Part shown: in pieces, positions 26,575 to 38,896 of the stretch
Layout: each line of letters starts with the position of its first letter
Numbering within the stretch: the stretch's first letter is position 1
From: Aldrovandia affinis
Taxonomy: Eukaryota > Chordata > Actinopteri > Notacanthiformes > Halosauridae
NCBI GenBank assembly: GCA_029706075.1
Contig: JAINUG010000226.1
Location: 1,023,501-1,087,500 of the forward strand
Direction of reading: 5' to 3'
DNA: 64,000 nt
Translations under genes and position numbers: made by a program
Notes under the pieces: model-generated
The model's input: the letters and a program-made list of their open reading frames with translations, nothing else
Databases searched by the model: none
What the model was told of the DNA's origin: nothing

Positions 26575-28252
26575 GCTTCTTGCAACATCAACATGCCTAT
26601 TTTTTGCTACCTACCTATATGTAGTAGTGTACTTAAAAGTGGCAGTTTGTGTTTTTTTATTCATTTTTTTATTTTTTTGCATTTAACTTTTTTTTTTTTA
26701 TGAACCTCCTAATATACAGAGTTTGGCCCGAGTGGGATTATACAGTACAACGTCCGTCGTTTGTTCAGTTTAGATTTAATATTTGACAATCTGCTACCAA
26801 ACACATTTGTTATAGCAACATTTATACTACATACATAGCAATCTATGTAACGTCACAGCAAAATATGGTTTAAAAAAAAACGAACAAAAAAAAACCTACA
26901 GCGTTAAGGAGGGGAGAAGGAAATTATCACAAATTTTGGCACGGAAATCTGTACACAATTCTACAGTCCGGAAGAGATAAGACTGTGCATTAAAAAAAGA
27001 AGGGCTTTAGATATTTTTCCCCACTACTGAAGACACTGTCCCCTACACGCTTTCAAGTTTTTTATTTTTTATTTTGTATAATGGCTTATAGTCGTGTTTC
27101 TTGAAGTATTGTTGTGCACATATCTGTTCTTAAAAAGCATCTGCACTGTTCATTTGGTGGAATCCAGGTTTCGTTGAGGAAAAAACAAACAAAAAACAAA
27201 ACAAAAAACAAAACAAAAAAAAAAATTACAACAAAACTTCAAAACTCCTTGTAAAAATGGATCATTTTCATATATATATAAGTTGCTTACGCTAAGGAAA
27301 AAATATTTATACAATGTATTAAGAAAAGAAAATATTTAAAAAGGGACAACATACAAGATACAACAAGCAATTTCTAAAGCAATAAATACTACTGGTCCTA
27401 GCGTTGTGACTTGTTGAATTGAACAACCCCCCACCCTCCCACCCCCGCCCCATGCCCTGCCCCACCTCAAGACAACCCGCACCCCCCCAACCCCCTCCCT
27501 CCCAATAAACAACAAAATAAAATTTAAAAATGTAAAAGACAACGCCATGGAACGATGCATATTAACACAGTTTCCCCCCCAAATATTTCTGTACATTTAA
27601 ACAATAACAAGTAACATCACAATTAAAGTTGTTCCGCACAGTTGAAGAGGTGGCACTGATTTCCACATGCCCTCTGTATCTGAACTGATGGAAAATGATT
27701 GGTTCGCAAGCTCGTATTTAATACAAATAATAAAGAACCACAAACTCTTTTGGAAAGGGCTAACGCAATTCATCAATTATCTCCTAAACCTTGGCTTTTT
27801 TTTCTTCTTCCATTTATCCTTTTTTTGTAATTTCCTCGTCTTTTGAACGCATCTATGTGGAACTACATAACCATTACAAGTTTTCTGTTTCATTGTTAAA
27901 CACTAAAAAGACTCAAAATGGTTGTTGATAAAAATTTTGGCAGATTCACAAAGCTTATAATCTACAATTCATTGTACTTTACTATTTTTTTTTTTTTTTT
28001 TTTTCTTTTCTTTTAATATTTAAGTGTGTTTTTTTTTCCCGAGATAATGATGGGTCAAATATTGACCAATGAACTTGGTTTAACAAACTAAATTTTTCAA
28101 AAAAAAAAAAAAAAGGAAAAAGACAAAACAAACAGGAAAAAAACCAAAAAAAAAAAAACCGAAACCTAAAAAAAATATATATTAATAAAAAGCCCAACAA
28201 CAAATACCTATAAGAGACAGGCTGAGACTAGCAGGAGCTAAAAAGGGCTACT
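26205..28252 (-). other. tcf7l2: tcf7l2 3' untranslated region
   Basis: About 2.05 kb follows the stop codon, AT-rich with many long A and T runs (for example about 30 T near 26541-26570 on the plus strand) and no convincing ORF. The length resembles that of mammalian TCF7L2 3'UTRs. The boundary is set from AATAAA signals near 26.23-26.29 kb and is approximate. Nothing in the run of sequence suggests another exon. Confidence 0.75.
26231..26287 (-). terminator. polyadenylation signals of tcf7l2
   Basis: On the minus strand, AATAAA occurs at 26287-26282 and again, within ATTAATAAAAGCG, at 26236-26231. No later AATAAA follows for some distance, so cleavage is expected roughly 10-30 nt past 26231. 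The distal one is the more likely major site. Confidence 0.6.
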
Positions 28253-28661
28253 CTATTCTATAGACTTGGTTACGAGCGAGAGAGGTTGGGGTAGCAGAGA
28301 GTGGGTGTGGCACAGGGTTGGCGAGGGCCTGGCCAGCGTGGAGGAGGACCCCGCCTGTCGGGGGGAGATGTTGGAGCGCTCCAGCGGCCCGTTCTGGGCT
28401 CCGGGTTTGCTGACCGCTGCCGCCGCCGCGGTTTCCAGCAGGACTAAAGATGTGGGCATGGAGAGGTGGGCGGCCAGGGGGGGCGCTTTCATAGTCAGTG
28501 AGAGTGGCTGCATTTGATCTGGCTGCGGTTTGGAGTCTTTCAGGGGGGAGCCGATGAGAGAGGGGGAGGAAGGGGGGGAGTCTAACAAGCTTCCGTCCGA
28601 AGAGGGGGGGCTGGCACAACTGCCTTCACCTTGAATGTAGCGGATGCACTTTTTTTTTCTC
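28253..28661 (-). CDS. tcf7l2: tcf7l2 terminal coding exon (E-tail, CtBP motifs, stop)
   Basis: After TTTTTTTCTAG the exon reads RKKKCIRYIQGEGSCASP, closing the C-clamp with the Cys of RKKKC. It continues through a Ser/Pro-rich tail (SSDGSLLDSPPSSP) and ends PLSLVTKSIE with a TAG stop. QPLSLTMK and PLSLVTK correspond to the two CtBP-binding motifs of the human E-tail. The coding part is 409 nt. An alanine run (TAAAAAVSK) replaces the human ATHKAS area. If both 73-nt exons are skipped, the exon is read in another frame and stops at 28582-28584 after about 26 codons, giving a short-tail form without clamp or CtBP sites. Confidence 0.96.
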
Positions 28662-29139
28662 CTAGAAAAAAAAAAAAAAAAAAAAAAGAGGGGAGAAAAA
28701 AAAAGAATGAAATCTTTCAACAAATGGAAGAGAAAAAAAAAACCCGGAAACATTTGTTCCGTGAACAAGGGGAGGACACCGTACAGACAGGGTGGTTGGC
28801 TCAATGACTATCAGGCTGTGTGACTCCCATATTGTGATGTGCTGGATGTGACATCTATTGTCATACCCAAACAGGATCAGCTGGGATCCATTAATTATAC
28901 CTTCATCTTAAATTCACAACCTTTTCTTGGTGTTACCCCCCCTGCCCTTTTACATAACATCCCCGATCTTTATGCTGTGATGTTTCTGCCAAATGTAGTG
29001 GGGGGAGTGGTGAATTTAAGATTGTGTCAATGTTTGTCTGTGTAACTGTAAGAGATAGGTTGCGCCAACAAACTCGGACACACCACTGTTACATGGGTAC
29101 AGGGCAGGGAAGAAGGAATGGAAGAACGAATGAACAAAC

Positions 29140-29177
<38 letters not shown>

Positions 29178-30396
29178 AAGAGAAAGGGTTTAAAAGGTTG
29201 CTTCACACTGAGGAGGTAGAGGTGGGGCTGGGGGGGGTAGGTTCTGTGGAACTGTGAATTAATTTAGTCCTTTAGCAGGCCGCCCCAGGTCAGCAGAAAA
29301 CCTACACAAATCAGGTGAGCGCACCCCAGGTTTGAGGGGAGAACAAACACTCCAAATTCATCAGTAGAAGCTGAGGTGAACGGAGAGATTTAGAGGAAAC
29401 AAATCACAGCTCATTCTCCTCCTCCTTTACAAAAAAATACAAATACAAATAAAAAAAATCTTTCTTCCCCCGGTTATTTCCTTTTCCCCCCCCGGTTTCT
29501 TTGGGGAATCCGGATGCGCAGGTTAGCAGAACCGCACCGCGCAGCAACCTGCCTCACAGACATGTCTGCTGCACTGTGTGCGGGTCAGGGCCGGGGCGGC
29601 CATGTTTGCATTTCCGCTGGTTTTCTCCCCAGCCAGGTCAAAGACCCCTCCCTCGTCTGGTACGCCTACAGCCAGAGGAGCGCGACGGAGGGTGAATCTC
29701 ACCGACCTCGGAAACACCGGAGCGCAGCGATCACTGGGCGTGGGGGGCATCGGTCTCTCTGAGGGGGCTAAAGGCTCAGTGCGTTGGGGGTGTCTGGATG
29801 GGGTGGCAAGAGGGAGCACACCCCCACCCCCAGCCCCCCACCACCCTGACCCCCTACAGCTCCTCTCCATGAGGTGGCTGCCTGCCCGAGGCCTGAATTC
29901 AGCTGGGCTCAAGAACAAACAAAACGGAAAGATTCAACATTTAACTCAGGCAATGCGCTGTTCACAGAGAAAGAGAGAGAGAGGTGGAAAGGAAGAGAAG
30001 GAAAGAAAGAAAGAAAGAGGTGGAAAGGGAGAGAAAGAAATAAAGAAAGCAGAGAGGGAGAGAGAAAAAGAAAGAATAAAGAGGACAGAGAAAGAGAGAA
30101 TGAGTGTGAGTGGGAAAGGAATTTCTGGCTTGGTTGAGTGAGTCCCTGCGTGTGCATTTTGTTGACTATTGAAAGGCAGCAACTCTGTACAGTGGTTAAA
30201 AAGCACGACGGATGTTTGGGGGGGGAGAGAACAAAACAAGGGGGACGGTTTGTAGCGAGGCGCAAAAACATCAGGTGCTATGATCTGTGCCATGTGGGTA
30301 AGGTACGTTTCTTAAGTCATACCCCTGCCTGCAATCCTGTGGACTTGGGTTCCAGACAAAAAAAAAAAAAAAGTGTGAAAAAAAAAGTGTAAAGAG

Positions 30397-30455
<59 letters not shown>

Positions 30456-30982
30456 AGAGAAAGAACAGGGAGAGGGAGAGAAACAGAGAGAAAGAGAGGT
30501 AGATTTTGGGAGGTGATTCTATAGCAGCCACATTAGCCAGAGGTTTATGTAGAGCATGCTGTACTAGAAGAGCTCATGCAGTTTTGAGAAGAGTGGAGGA
30601 GAAGAACACACACAGCACACATACTGAATGATACACAACAACAGGAGAAGAAAAACAACAGATGAAAAGTAAGAGCTACAGTAGTGAAACAGAGAGAGAG
30701 AGGAAGAGAAGGGAGAGAAAGAACAGGGAGAGGGAGAGAAACAGAGAGAAAGAGAGGTAGATTTTGGGAGGTGATTCTATAGCAGCCACATTAGCCAGAG
30801 GTTTATGTAGATCGCATGCTGTACTAGAAGAGCTCATGCAGTTTTGAGAAGAGTGGAGGAGAAGGGAACACACACAGCACACATACTGAATGATACACAA
30901 CAACAGGAGAAAGAAAAACAACAGATGAAAAGTAAGAGCTACAGTAGTGAAACAGAGAGAGAGAGGAAAGAGAGAAAGAGAC

Positions 30983-31021
<39 letters not shown>

Positions 31022-34000
31022 TCGGACATGCCCTTATCAGAACGCTAATAAGGCAATTTAAAAGGACAGCAACGCAAGGCAGGAAAATGATCCCTGCACC
31101 GTTCGGGCTAATTCTGCCATAACTGCCCGTCAGACGGTTGTAAATAAGGTGATATCCATTTTTAAAAAGATCGTATCGATTCCCACCATTCGCCTGTGCG
31201 CCGTATTGATTCCGGGGGGCTCGCGGGGGACTCCCCCCTGAATGCGCGCGAAGGCAGCGAGCTCTTTTAACCCCTCTGCACCGCAAATTTACACACAATT
31301 ACACCACCGGCTCACGTGCTCCACAGCTCCAGACAATGGGCTCCTCGAAACGAGTGGCGGGCGTCCTGTGAGCGTCCCCGCGCCGCCCTGTGGCCAGGCC
31401 TCCCAGCGCACCCCCGCCTCGGAGCTCACTCACCCATCTGGGTGGAGAACAGCGCCTGCCAAAAGGCTACATTTGAACCGCAAATCGTTCCAAGAGCATT
31501 GTGTCAAATGCACACTTAATATATCGTGTCCTTCACTTGCGCAGTGGTTGTATATAGTAGATTTGCACGTACATATTGTCACGGTCCACTCTGCTCTGAT
31601 GCTTGCAGGTCTCCTGATTATCTGCATTTGGGAGAAGTTTGCCACCATGGCACTGGGAGCCACTTTGGTCAAGAGCGTCGGTCAAATGAAATCATTTCAA
31701 ACGTAGAGACGCAGGAGGGGGAGGGGGGGGGCGGGTTCTTGTAAGGCCGACAGACACTGAGATGTTCCACTACCATCGGAAACGAAGGGCATCGACGGAG
31801 GGTGCAAATCGCACGTGAAATAAGCCGCTACGAGGACTGTGGCGGGGAGCTGTGGGGAGCGGTCACATGGAGCATACTTAGACACGTAGATCTGAGTGGT
31901 GTGGGCACCCGCGTTTCTACATCTTATTCCAGAGGGGCGCGGGGTTGAGACCCCGACAGACGGATTTGAGGGTCAGCCTGCAGCCCCTACGCACCAGAGC
32001 GGTCGGGAGCGGGGCGGACCTGGGACATCAAGCCCTCGGCTCTCAGAAGGCGCAGGTTAAATTTTAATGCCGGAGAAGGGATCACGCGGGGAGAATCAAA
32101 GCCCAGGGCACGGAACTCTACGCCCGCCGTGTTCCGAGGGGCGGGAGGGGGTGCCCCTGTTCAATCCCGCCGCCTTGTGCACCTCAACCTGACAACTGCA
32201 CTTCAAACACGGCAAAAAAAAAAGGTTTGGAACGACACTGGACCGAATGGGGCCCGAGGGGGGAGATGGGAGAAAAATGACAGGAGAGCGTGTTCGTGTG
32301 TGTGCCAATATTCCTGCGTTCACGCGTGTGCGCGTGCCAATATACCTGCGTTCACGCGTGTATGTGCATGTTTGTGTACATACTTGTGTGTGCATGTATG
32401 CTTATGTGTGTGTGTGTGTGTGTGTGTGTGTTGAGCCCAGAGAAGCTAAATACAGAGCCAATAATGACCAGCTTTCATGAAGTTGCAAAATATTGGCTTA
32501 GGCTATGAAATAAGTAGGCCTATGGATATTTATAAAGGTTGTAAAATGGTGCCCTGGTGTGAACGGCTTACACAAACAGTTAAAAAACATCTTTAACACC
32601 TGGAGACCTAAACACCCCGGCAGCTTCTCTACATCTCAGCTTTCAACAACGCCAACAACTACGACGAAAACATGGGATTTTAGACGTTACCAAATGAAAA
32701 TAATCAATTATGACACCACACTGGATGGGAAAAAGGCCTTCATAGTGATACATAAAGGAGTACTGTTCAATCTGGTGTACAAGTCTGCTTTCTGGGAGTT
32801 TCTTAGCGGCAGCTACAGCGCAGAGGAACACAGTAAAGTGTCATCTAAATAATTATGCTCCATTCTTTCCCCTGAAATTAGACTCAAACGGTGGGCTGGG
32901 AATTACCCACACAGACAACCTGCACACCAGACCTGACAGTAAATTCATAAATAATAACTCAATAACTAATAATGGGACAGTGATGGGAAGTAATGGGAGG
33001 CAGCATGCCTGTCGACGTATGGAAGTGATTCACAGAACCAGGACTTACGATGGAGGGGTGGTGGGAGGGGAGGGGGGGTGACAGAGCAAGCAGGTCACAG
33101 AGAAGGGTATTACTTAGCAGAAACAAATACCTACCATGAAAATATTCCAAATTCAAAGACTGCTTGTGTCAGAACAGAAAAACAACAGATTGGGACTAAG
33201 TAAGGTTATTGGGAAAGAGATTGTGTAACGAGAAGGGAGAAGACAACACTCCGCCCAAAATAAAAATAAATAAAATAAAATAAGCAAATCAGACAATTGA
33301 AAGGTACAGAGCAAATGGACAGAGTTATGAAAGCAAAGGAAGCAGGTATTTACCCTGGTGCAGATATTCCCCCAGGTCCAGGTATTTACCCGGGTATTTA
33401 CCCTGGTGCAGATTATTATTATTATTTTTATTTTTTTAAGATTTGAACTGCAATTACTTATTTATATTTTTGTATTTTAGCTATGGATTTTGATAGATGT
33501 ACTTGGTAAAGAAGCAGCATTTAGAATTCCAAGGAGTCTCTGAAATCTCACTGCTGTGTGAATACAGGCCAAATTGATTGGGAATTGATAGAGCCATCTC
33601 CTAATAAACACATACCCCTGGGGAAGATAAAACAACTATTTAATATGGAGATATATTTTTAGAACACTTGCACAATAATATGGCACGATTGTATTTTTTA
33701 AATGACTAAAACCTAACCCTGAGAAATCATTTTTGATTGATGCTCCAATAATTTAATCAGGCAGCCATGTGGTGGCCCCATACTCGGTTGGTGCATCCTT
33801 GGTATGTTCAACCAAACACCTCCCATGAGCTAATACATTTTTTTTTTAAAAGGACTACAAAAATAATTTCTAAATCCAAACAGTATATACAGCATTAAGT
33901 GCTGAAAATGATGACGAAAACAAAGTGGCCTTGAATTTATGCCCAAATTTCACTCATGTCAAATTGACCTTGTGCAGTGTTCATTGAGCCCATTTCCTGC

Positions 34001-34254
34001 CACAGGATATGGTTTTAAATATTTGTATACAGGTGTTTTGTCCAACTGTTTCTTGATCTAGGCTTCAATTCAAAAAGCGATCTCCACTTAGGAGCGAGTA
34101 AGAGTTTAAGATAACAGAAGCTGCATAGGGTGGAAAAACAAAGACAGGCAGACATTTTATAGAGAGGAAAATAGTGTGGATTTCATTTTGTTCACCATCA
34201 TCATCATCATCATCAACACCACCATGGGCCCCAGAGGTACTACAGGGAATATAC
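28662..34254 (-). other. last coding intron of tcf7l2
   Basis: Besides the tandem duplication at 30452, it has GACA repeats (about 29150-29176), GA tracts (30390-30451, 30990-31020) and a GT tract at 32403-32431. A moderately GC-rich part spans 31.2-32.2 kb. The 187-codon open frame at 29578-30141 (plus strand) ends in GA repeats and has no support. Confidence 0.7.
30452..30967. repeat. 258-bp tandem duplication
   Basis: Two copies (about 30452-30709 and 30710-30967) contain the same run of non-repetitive sequence, for example GGTAGATTTTGGGAGGTGAT and CATACTGAATGATACACAAC. They differ by only a few small insertions (GTAGAGCATG versus GTAGATCGCATG). The junctions lie in GA-rich DNA. It is intronic, between the last two tcf7l2 coding exons. 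Confidence 0.9.
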
Positions 34255-34327
34255 CTGCATGGTTTGCACCATGAACTCAGCTGCTCAAGGCCGAACAAGG
34301 CACGGCACTTCTTTGGGGTATTTGCAT
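34255..34327 (-). CDS. tcf7l2: tcf7l2 C-clamp exon, version 2 (CRALFGL)
   Basis: A 73-nt exon after GCTAACAG encodes (D)ANTPKKCRALFGLEQL then SSWCKPC, ending AG before GTATAT. It is a paralogous copy of the 35.5-kb exon with identical length and phases. Human TCF7L2 has the same pair (ANTPKKCRALFGL and LSAPKKCRARFGL). All three clamp cysteines are kept. EQLSS differs from human DRQTL, so this version evolves faster. The donor GTATAT is weaker than the GTAAGT-type donors of the constitutive exons. Confidence 0.92.
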
Positions 34328-34561
34328 CTGTTAGCCAAGAGGGTAAACACAAAAATACAACAGGAAAAAAACAAAAGAAAAAGAAAGAAAATAAAAGAAA
34401 AAAAAACACAGGAAGTGGACATGGTCATTGGGGCACACACTGCAGGGAGGCGGAGCTTTGGTTTCAGCTGGAGCAAATGGCATTTCCCCCCCGACTTACC
34501 AAGCTTTCAGCCCCACCCTCTGCTATCCAACCAAACAATTTGGTTATCTACCCCCCACCCA

Positions 34562-34631
<70 letters not shown>

Positions 34632-34699
34632 TACAAAGCTGTCACTCATCACAGGTTGGGCTCATGTCTCAATTGAGGTGATATGAGTTTCTCTCTACT

Positions 34700-35212
34700 A
34701 CAGAGCTTTACCCATCCTCTGTAAAACCTCCATTATAAGGCGTTATAAAGTTTGCCCTGTAAATGCCTCTAATATGAGACATAATTCTGGGTTTTCTGCA
34801 AGCATCTCTATTATGAAACATTAAAAATAGTTACCTGTACATCTCGACTATGCATCTTTATAATCTGTTCTCTGTAAATATCTCCACTATGAGACGTTAT
34901 AACCTGTCCTCTGTAAAAGTCTCCACTATGAGGCGTTATAACCTGTCCTCTGTAAAAGTCTCCACTATGAGGTGTTATAACCTGTCCTCTGTAAAAGTCT
35001 CCATTATGAGGCGTTATAACCTGTTCTCTGTAAAAGTCTCCATTATGAGGCGTTATAACCTGTTCTCTGTAAAAGTCTCCACTATGAGGCGTTATAACCT
35101 GTCCTCTGTAAAAGTCTCCACTATGAGGTGTTATAACCTGTCCTCTGTAAAAGTCTCCATTATGAGGCGTTATAACCTGTTCTCTGTAAAGGTCTCCACT
35201 ATGAGATATGGG
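34700..35212. repeat. 39-bp minisatellite between the two C-clamp exons
   Basis: The unit contains GTTATAACCTGTCCTCTGTA and AAGTCTCCACTATGAG. There are about eight well-conserved units from 34890 to 35205 and degenerate units to the left. Unit length is a multiple of three, so both strands stay open in some frames; these ORFs are artefacts. A three-unit pattern (GCG-CC, GTG-CC, GCG-TC variants) recurs, suggesting a 117-bp higher-order step. Confidence 0.92.
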
Positions 35213-35510
35213 TGTAGAGGCACCATGGGCTGTATGTACATGAGCTCTGTAGTCCTGATTCTCAGATATCAGCCTGGGGATGGAAAACACACATGCACAC
35301 ACGTACACGCGCACACACACACGCACGCACACACGCCTGTGGAAGCCGACGCTGTGAAATCACCCACCAGGAGAGGCAGAGATTGGAAAGAAAAAAAAGG
35401 AAGGTTTTAGAGGGTGGGGCAATAGCCAGAGAAGGGGAGGGGCAGTGGGGGGAGGGGTACCAATTTGGAAACCAGCTGTAACCTGCCCCAGCGAGCGCCA
35501 TCATACACAC

Positions 35511-35583
35511 CTGCACGGACCGCACCAGTTATTCTGCTGATCAAGGCCAAAGCGCGCTCGGCATTTCTTAGGAGCGCTCAGAT
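35511..35583 (-). CDS. tcf7l2: tcf7l2 C-clamp exon, version 1 (CRARFGL)
   Basis: The 73-nt exon starts ATCTGAGCGC after TGATCAG, completes an Asp codon and encodes LSAPKKCRARFGLDQQ then NNWCGPC, ending AG at a GTGTGT donor. It equals human TCF7L2 residue for residue as I recall. Its three cysteines and the cysteine in RKKKC of the last exon form the C-clamp, a second DNA-contacting module that reads helper sites. It has the same length and phase as the exon at 34255-34327, so the two behave as alternatives. A (GA)n repeat at about 35595-35630 lies just upstream of the acceptor. Confidence 0.93.
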
Positions 35584-35594
35584 CTGATCAAATC

Positions 35595-35630
<36 letters not shown>
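35595..35630. repeat. (GA)n tract next to a tcf7l2 acceptor
   Basis: GA repeats on the plus strand read as pyrimidine-rich TC on the transcript strand. They begin about 12 nt upstream of the exon at 35583. Confidence 0.9.
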
Positions 35631-35632
<2 letters not shown>

Positions 35633-36802
35633 CCAGCGGCAGGGGAGGAGGGAGGAAGGAGAGAGAAAGAGAAATAAAGGAAAAATGGAAACAAATGAAT
35701 CTGCTGAGTTCCAAATTATGTCAATTATTCATTTTTCTTTCCTTTTCTTATTCCCAAGTGGATGCATTTCAATGACAAAAGGTGGAAATGAGTTCTGCAG
35801 TGGCCCCTTTTACTATGAGGACTGACAGAGGATGCAGTTAGTGGACTTCATATATTAGAAAAAATTAAGTCAAAAGTCAAAAAACAAAGCAAAAATAAAA
35901 AATAAACGATAAAAACAAAAATGAAATGCAATAACTCCATGGGGATGCCTGGTTAATTTATGTATGACAGAAAAATCCTGTTTAAAGAGACTATATAGAA
36001 TATAAAAAAGCTTGATTGTTAAAGGAAAGATGAGAAAGAAAACATAACATGACAGGTAAATTGCAGTAATATGATTACTTGGATTGCTATATATATGATT
36101 TTAAATTGAGAAAGGGGAAAGTGTAGTAAGCGAGAGTGAGCAGCAGCTTGCAGAGTAAGGCCAGTTTAAAGGGCTGAGTTAGACCCGGGCAGCAAAGCGT
36201 GAGGATTTACACCCAAACAGATGCGGTAGCAGTCGTGTCCCACTAGGGGAGCAGCTGAGCAGAGAGAGCGCACAAGGTTAGCTACGTGTCCATGCTAGTG
36301 TAAATAAGGACAGGTGCGGCTACTGAAGCAGACAGATTAAGGAGGTTTACTCTGACTGTATGTAATCTCAGGTTTATCCTCAACATCCGCAGATTTCTTT
36401 TTCAATCAACGTATATTATATATATATATATATATATTAACACACTGCGTGTACAACTTTTGCCAAAATGGGGAGTGCTGTTAAGTAATGTATGGCTTTA
36501 CAGAGGAACATTGTTAATTAAGTCATTAAATAATAAAATGAACTGCTTGTGGTGGAGGTAGAATAAATGAACAATGAACTTTTAAACTTAAAATGAAACA
36601 AATGTAAAAAAACATCTTGTCTTGACTTAAAATATCCATAGATAGCATTTTTTTTTCTTCCAAGTTCAAATATATGTAAATATATATGTATCTATATATG
36701 GTACAAACATACATAAAAACATAACCAAAAGAGAGAGAGAGAAATAAAATAAACAAGTTAGTAATTTAAGACTCAAAATGACACCTTAAGACTCATAAGC
36801 AC

Positions 36803-36853
36803 CTGTAATCGGAGGGAGGGAAAGGCAAGGATTTGGAAAATATTCTCTGTGTT
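36803..36853 (-). CDS. tcf7l2: tcf7l2 in-frame 51-nt cassette exon
   Basis: The exon is too short for standard ORF calling and was found by similarity. After TTTACAG it reads, with the incoming G, EHREYFPNPCLSLPPIT and then one G. It matches the human alternative exon EHSECFLNPCLSLPPIT in length and phase. The donor is GTGCTT, weaker than the other donors in the gene, which suits an optional exon. Because it is 51 nt with matching phases, inclusion or skipping leaves the downstream frame unchanged. It separates the HMG tail from the C-clamp by 17 residues. Confidence 0.85.
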
Positions 36854-37602
36854 CTGTAAAAAAAAAGAACAGACACAAAGCCTTAAAACTGCGATCTGCA
36901 GCCAGACGGACTGCAATTATACATTAACTCTACACTTCTTTGAACGCACAAAAAAGGAAAAATGAGAATAAGAATAATAATAAAAAAGGAATAAATTATA
37001 GAATTAGCAAACCTCCTTAATTTAAAGACGTGGGTGATTTTTTCCTCCCCCATAAAGCATGCATCAAAGCAGACAGGCACAGCCCCAGCTAATACACTCA
37101 ACACAGGGGGGTGGGACAGGGATCTGGGGGGAGGGGGAGGGCGGGGGCGCAGTCAAGACCAAGGCACAGGCAAGTAAAACACACAACGGCAACATGTTAA
37201 CAGCTCTCAAAACACTTAGCTCCACAACATCTTTAAAAACATACATATCACAACATCAAAATGACACGATGCTTGGGTCCACGGTGAATGGGGTTGGGGG
37301 GGCAAAGGGCGTGGTGAAAGAGAGGGGGCGGGGGAGGAAATGGGAGTGGGTGGGTGTTTTAGACATGCGTGGTCAATTTGTTATTAGCATTTAACAAGGA
37401 GTAGTAACAAGCATGTGTAATGTTTAAACGTTGCATTAGGTAGCATAATCACATACAGAAAAAAATAGTGGCAGGCAAAAAAATAAATACAAATTAATGG
37501 AAAGAAATAAGAGGGAAAAATGGTGACTTTTATCTGGGAGATGTCACGGGGCTGACACGTGATGCCCTCCTCCGTTACGAGGGATAATTGCAGTCGACTC
37601 AC

Positions 37603-37651
37603 CGCTGCCCTCTCCTGGCTGCTTATCCCGTTTCCGCTTCTTCTTCTTGCC
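37603..37651 (-). CDS. tcf7l2: tcf7l2 basic tail / nuclear localisation exon
   Basis: The 49-nt exon follows AACCAACAG and encodes GKKKKRKRDKQPGEGS plus one G, before GTGAGT. The KKKKRKR cluster is the basic tail that extends the HMG box, stabilises DNA bending and acts as a nuclear localisation signal. It ends in phase 1, so the downstream alternative exons must each begin by completing a codon that starts with G: GAA (Glu) with the 51-nt cassette, or GAT (Asp) with either 73-nt exon. Confidence 0.94.
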
Positions 37652-38578
37652 CTGTTGGTTACCCGCCAAAAACAGAGAAATAGACAGGCACCTTAGTTAT
37701 TATATTGCAGAAGACAAAGGCACCAGAAACAAAACGCGGGAGTCAGAAGAAGAAGAAGAATGAGGAGGAAAAAAGAGCCCCGTATTTTCTCTCTCTTCGT
37801 CTCTGTCGCTCTCCAAGCCCAGAGGTTCTTTCCTTTCCCCCCCCAGAGTGACCCCACGCCATCATGAGGTCCCTTTGGTTCTGTGCTCTGCGCTTTTCGC
37901 CACTCGTTTGTGAACAATTTGGGGACTGTCGAGGTTCTTTGAGGCAGGGTCCGATTTTGACGGGAACAGGGGGAAAGTGAGGCATGGATGCAGTGCAAAT
38001 CTACCTTAAACCTAAACTTTCTTTTTGGGGGGGGTGCGCAGACTGGTCCAGGTGCAATGTCCAAGGGCTCTGGGCTTTGTGATTCAACATTGTTTTAATA
38101 ATAAATAGACAATAATTCATAATTATGCGTCCACACAAATCAGAAACCCGTTTGATGCCTTTCACTTCCAGATGAAACTAACCAGCTAAACGGATGAAAC
38201 TTTGTCACGTCGTAATTAAATGCCCTCGAAGGACTACAGACCGGGGATCTGAAAGCCACTTCCTGTCCCAAACGCCACATCGTCTGAAGTGTTTCCCCTC
38301 TGAAGGAGGAAGTGTGATTGACACGCCCCCTTTGAGGGCCTGGCGTCTTACGACCACAATGCCTTTCTTCAGGAAGAGAGGCGACACAGCATCCCTCTGT
38401 ACGGAAATGTGAACATTCTCCTCACTCTTGAGATCAGAGGCCCTGCCCCCCTTTCAGCAGAGAGCAGACACGGTGAGCCCTGTGCTGGGACGAGCCCCTG
38501 AGACCGCGAGGCTCGCCGCTCCACGGAGGCCCTCTTTGTGAAAGGAAAGTAAAAGGTGTTGAAAACTTAAAAACTTAC

Positions 38579-38686
38579 ATAGTTGTCTCGCGCCGACCAG
38601 CCCGGGTACAGCTGCATGTGCAGTTGTCGTTCTTTCCTGGCGAGCTCGTAGTACTTCGCCTGCTCTTCCCTGGATAGGGCGTGCCA
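38579..38686 (-). CDS. tcf7l2: tcf7l2 HMG box, second part
   Basis: A 108-nt phase 0 exon after CTGCAG encodes [18 protein letters not shown], then [18 protein letters not shown], before GTAAGT. It supplies the HMG-core Trp and helix 3, the long arm of the L-shaped fold. The sequence is what I recall for vertebrate TCF7L2, with no stop or frameshift. The acceptor lies at the edge of an unusually long polypurine tract (polypyrimidine on the coding strand) spanning 38697-39020. Confidence 0.97.
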
Positions 38687-38696
38687 CTGCAGGAGT

Positions 38697-38703
38697 GACA
38701 GAG

Positions 38704-38741
<38 letters not shown>

Positions 38742-38747
38742 GAGAGG

Positions 38748-38783
<36 letters not shown>

Positions 38784-38859
38784 GAGAGAGGGAGAGGGAG
38801 AGAGGGGGAGAGAGGAGAGAGGGGAGAGAGAGAGAGAGAGGGAGAGAGAAAGAAAGAGA

Positions 38860-38896
<37 letters not shown>

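Noticed and set aside
29578-30141. 187-codon plus-strand open frame
   Set aside because: It combines GC-rich intron with GA repeats (Lys/Glu/Arg-rich end) and shows no recognisable domain.
34811-35410. 173- and 186-codon open frames with 13-residue repeats
   Set aside because: They are the 39-bp minisatellite read in frames that stay open because 39 is a multiple of three; no start context, splice logic or family match.
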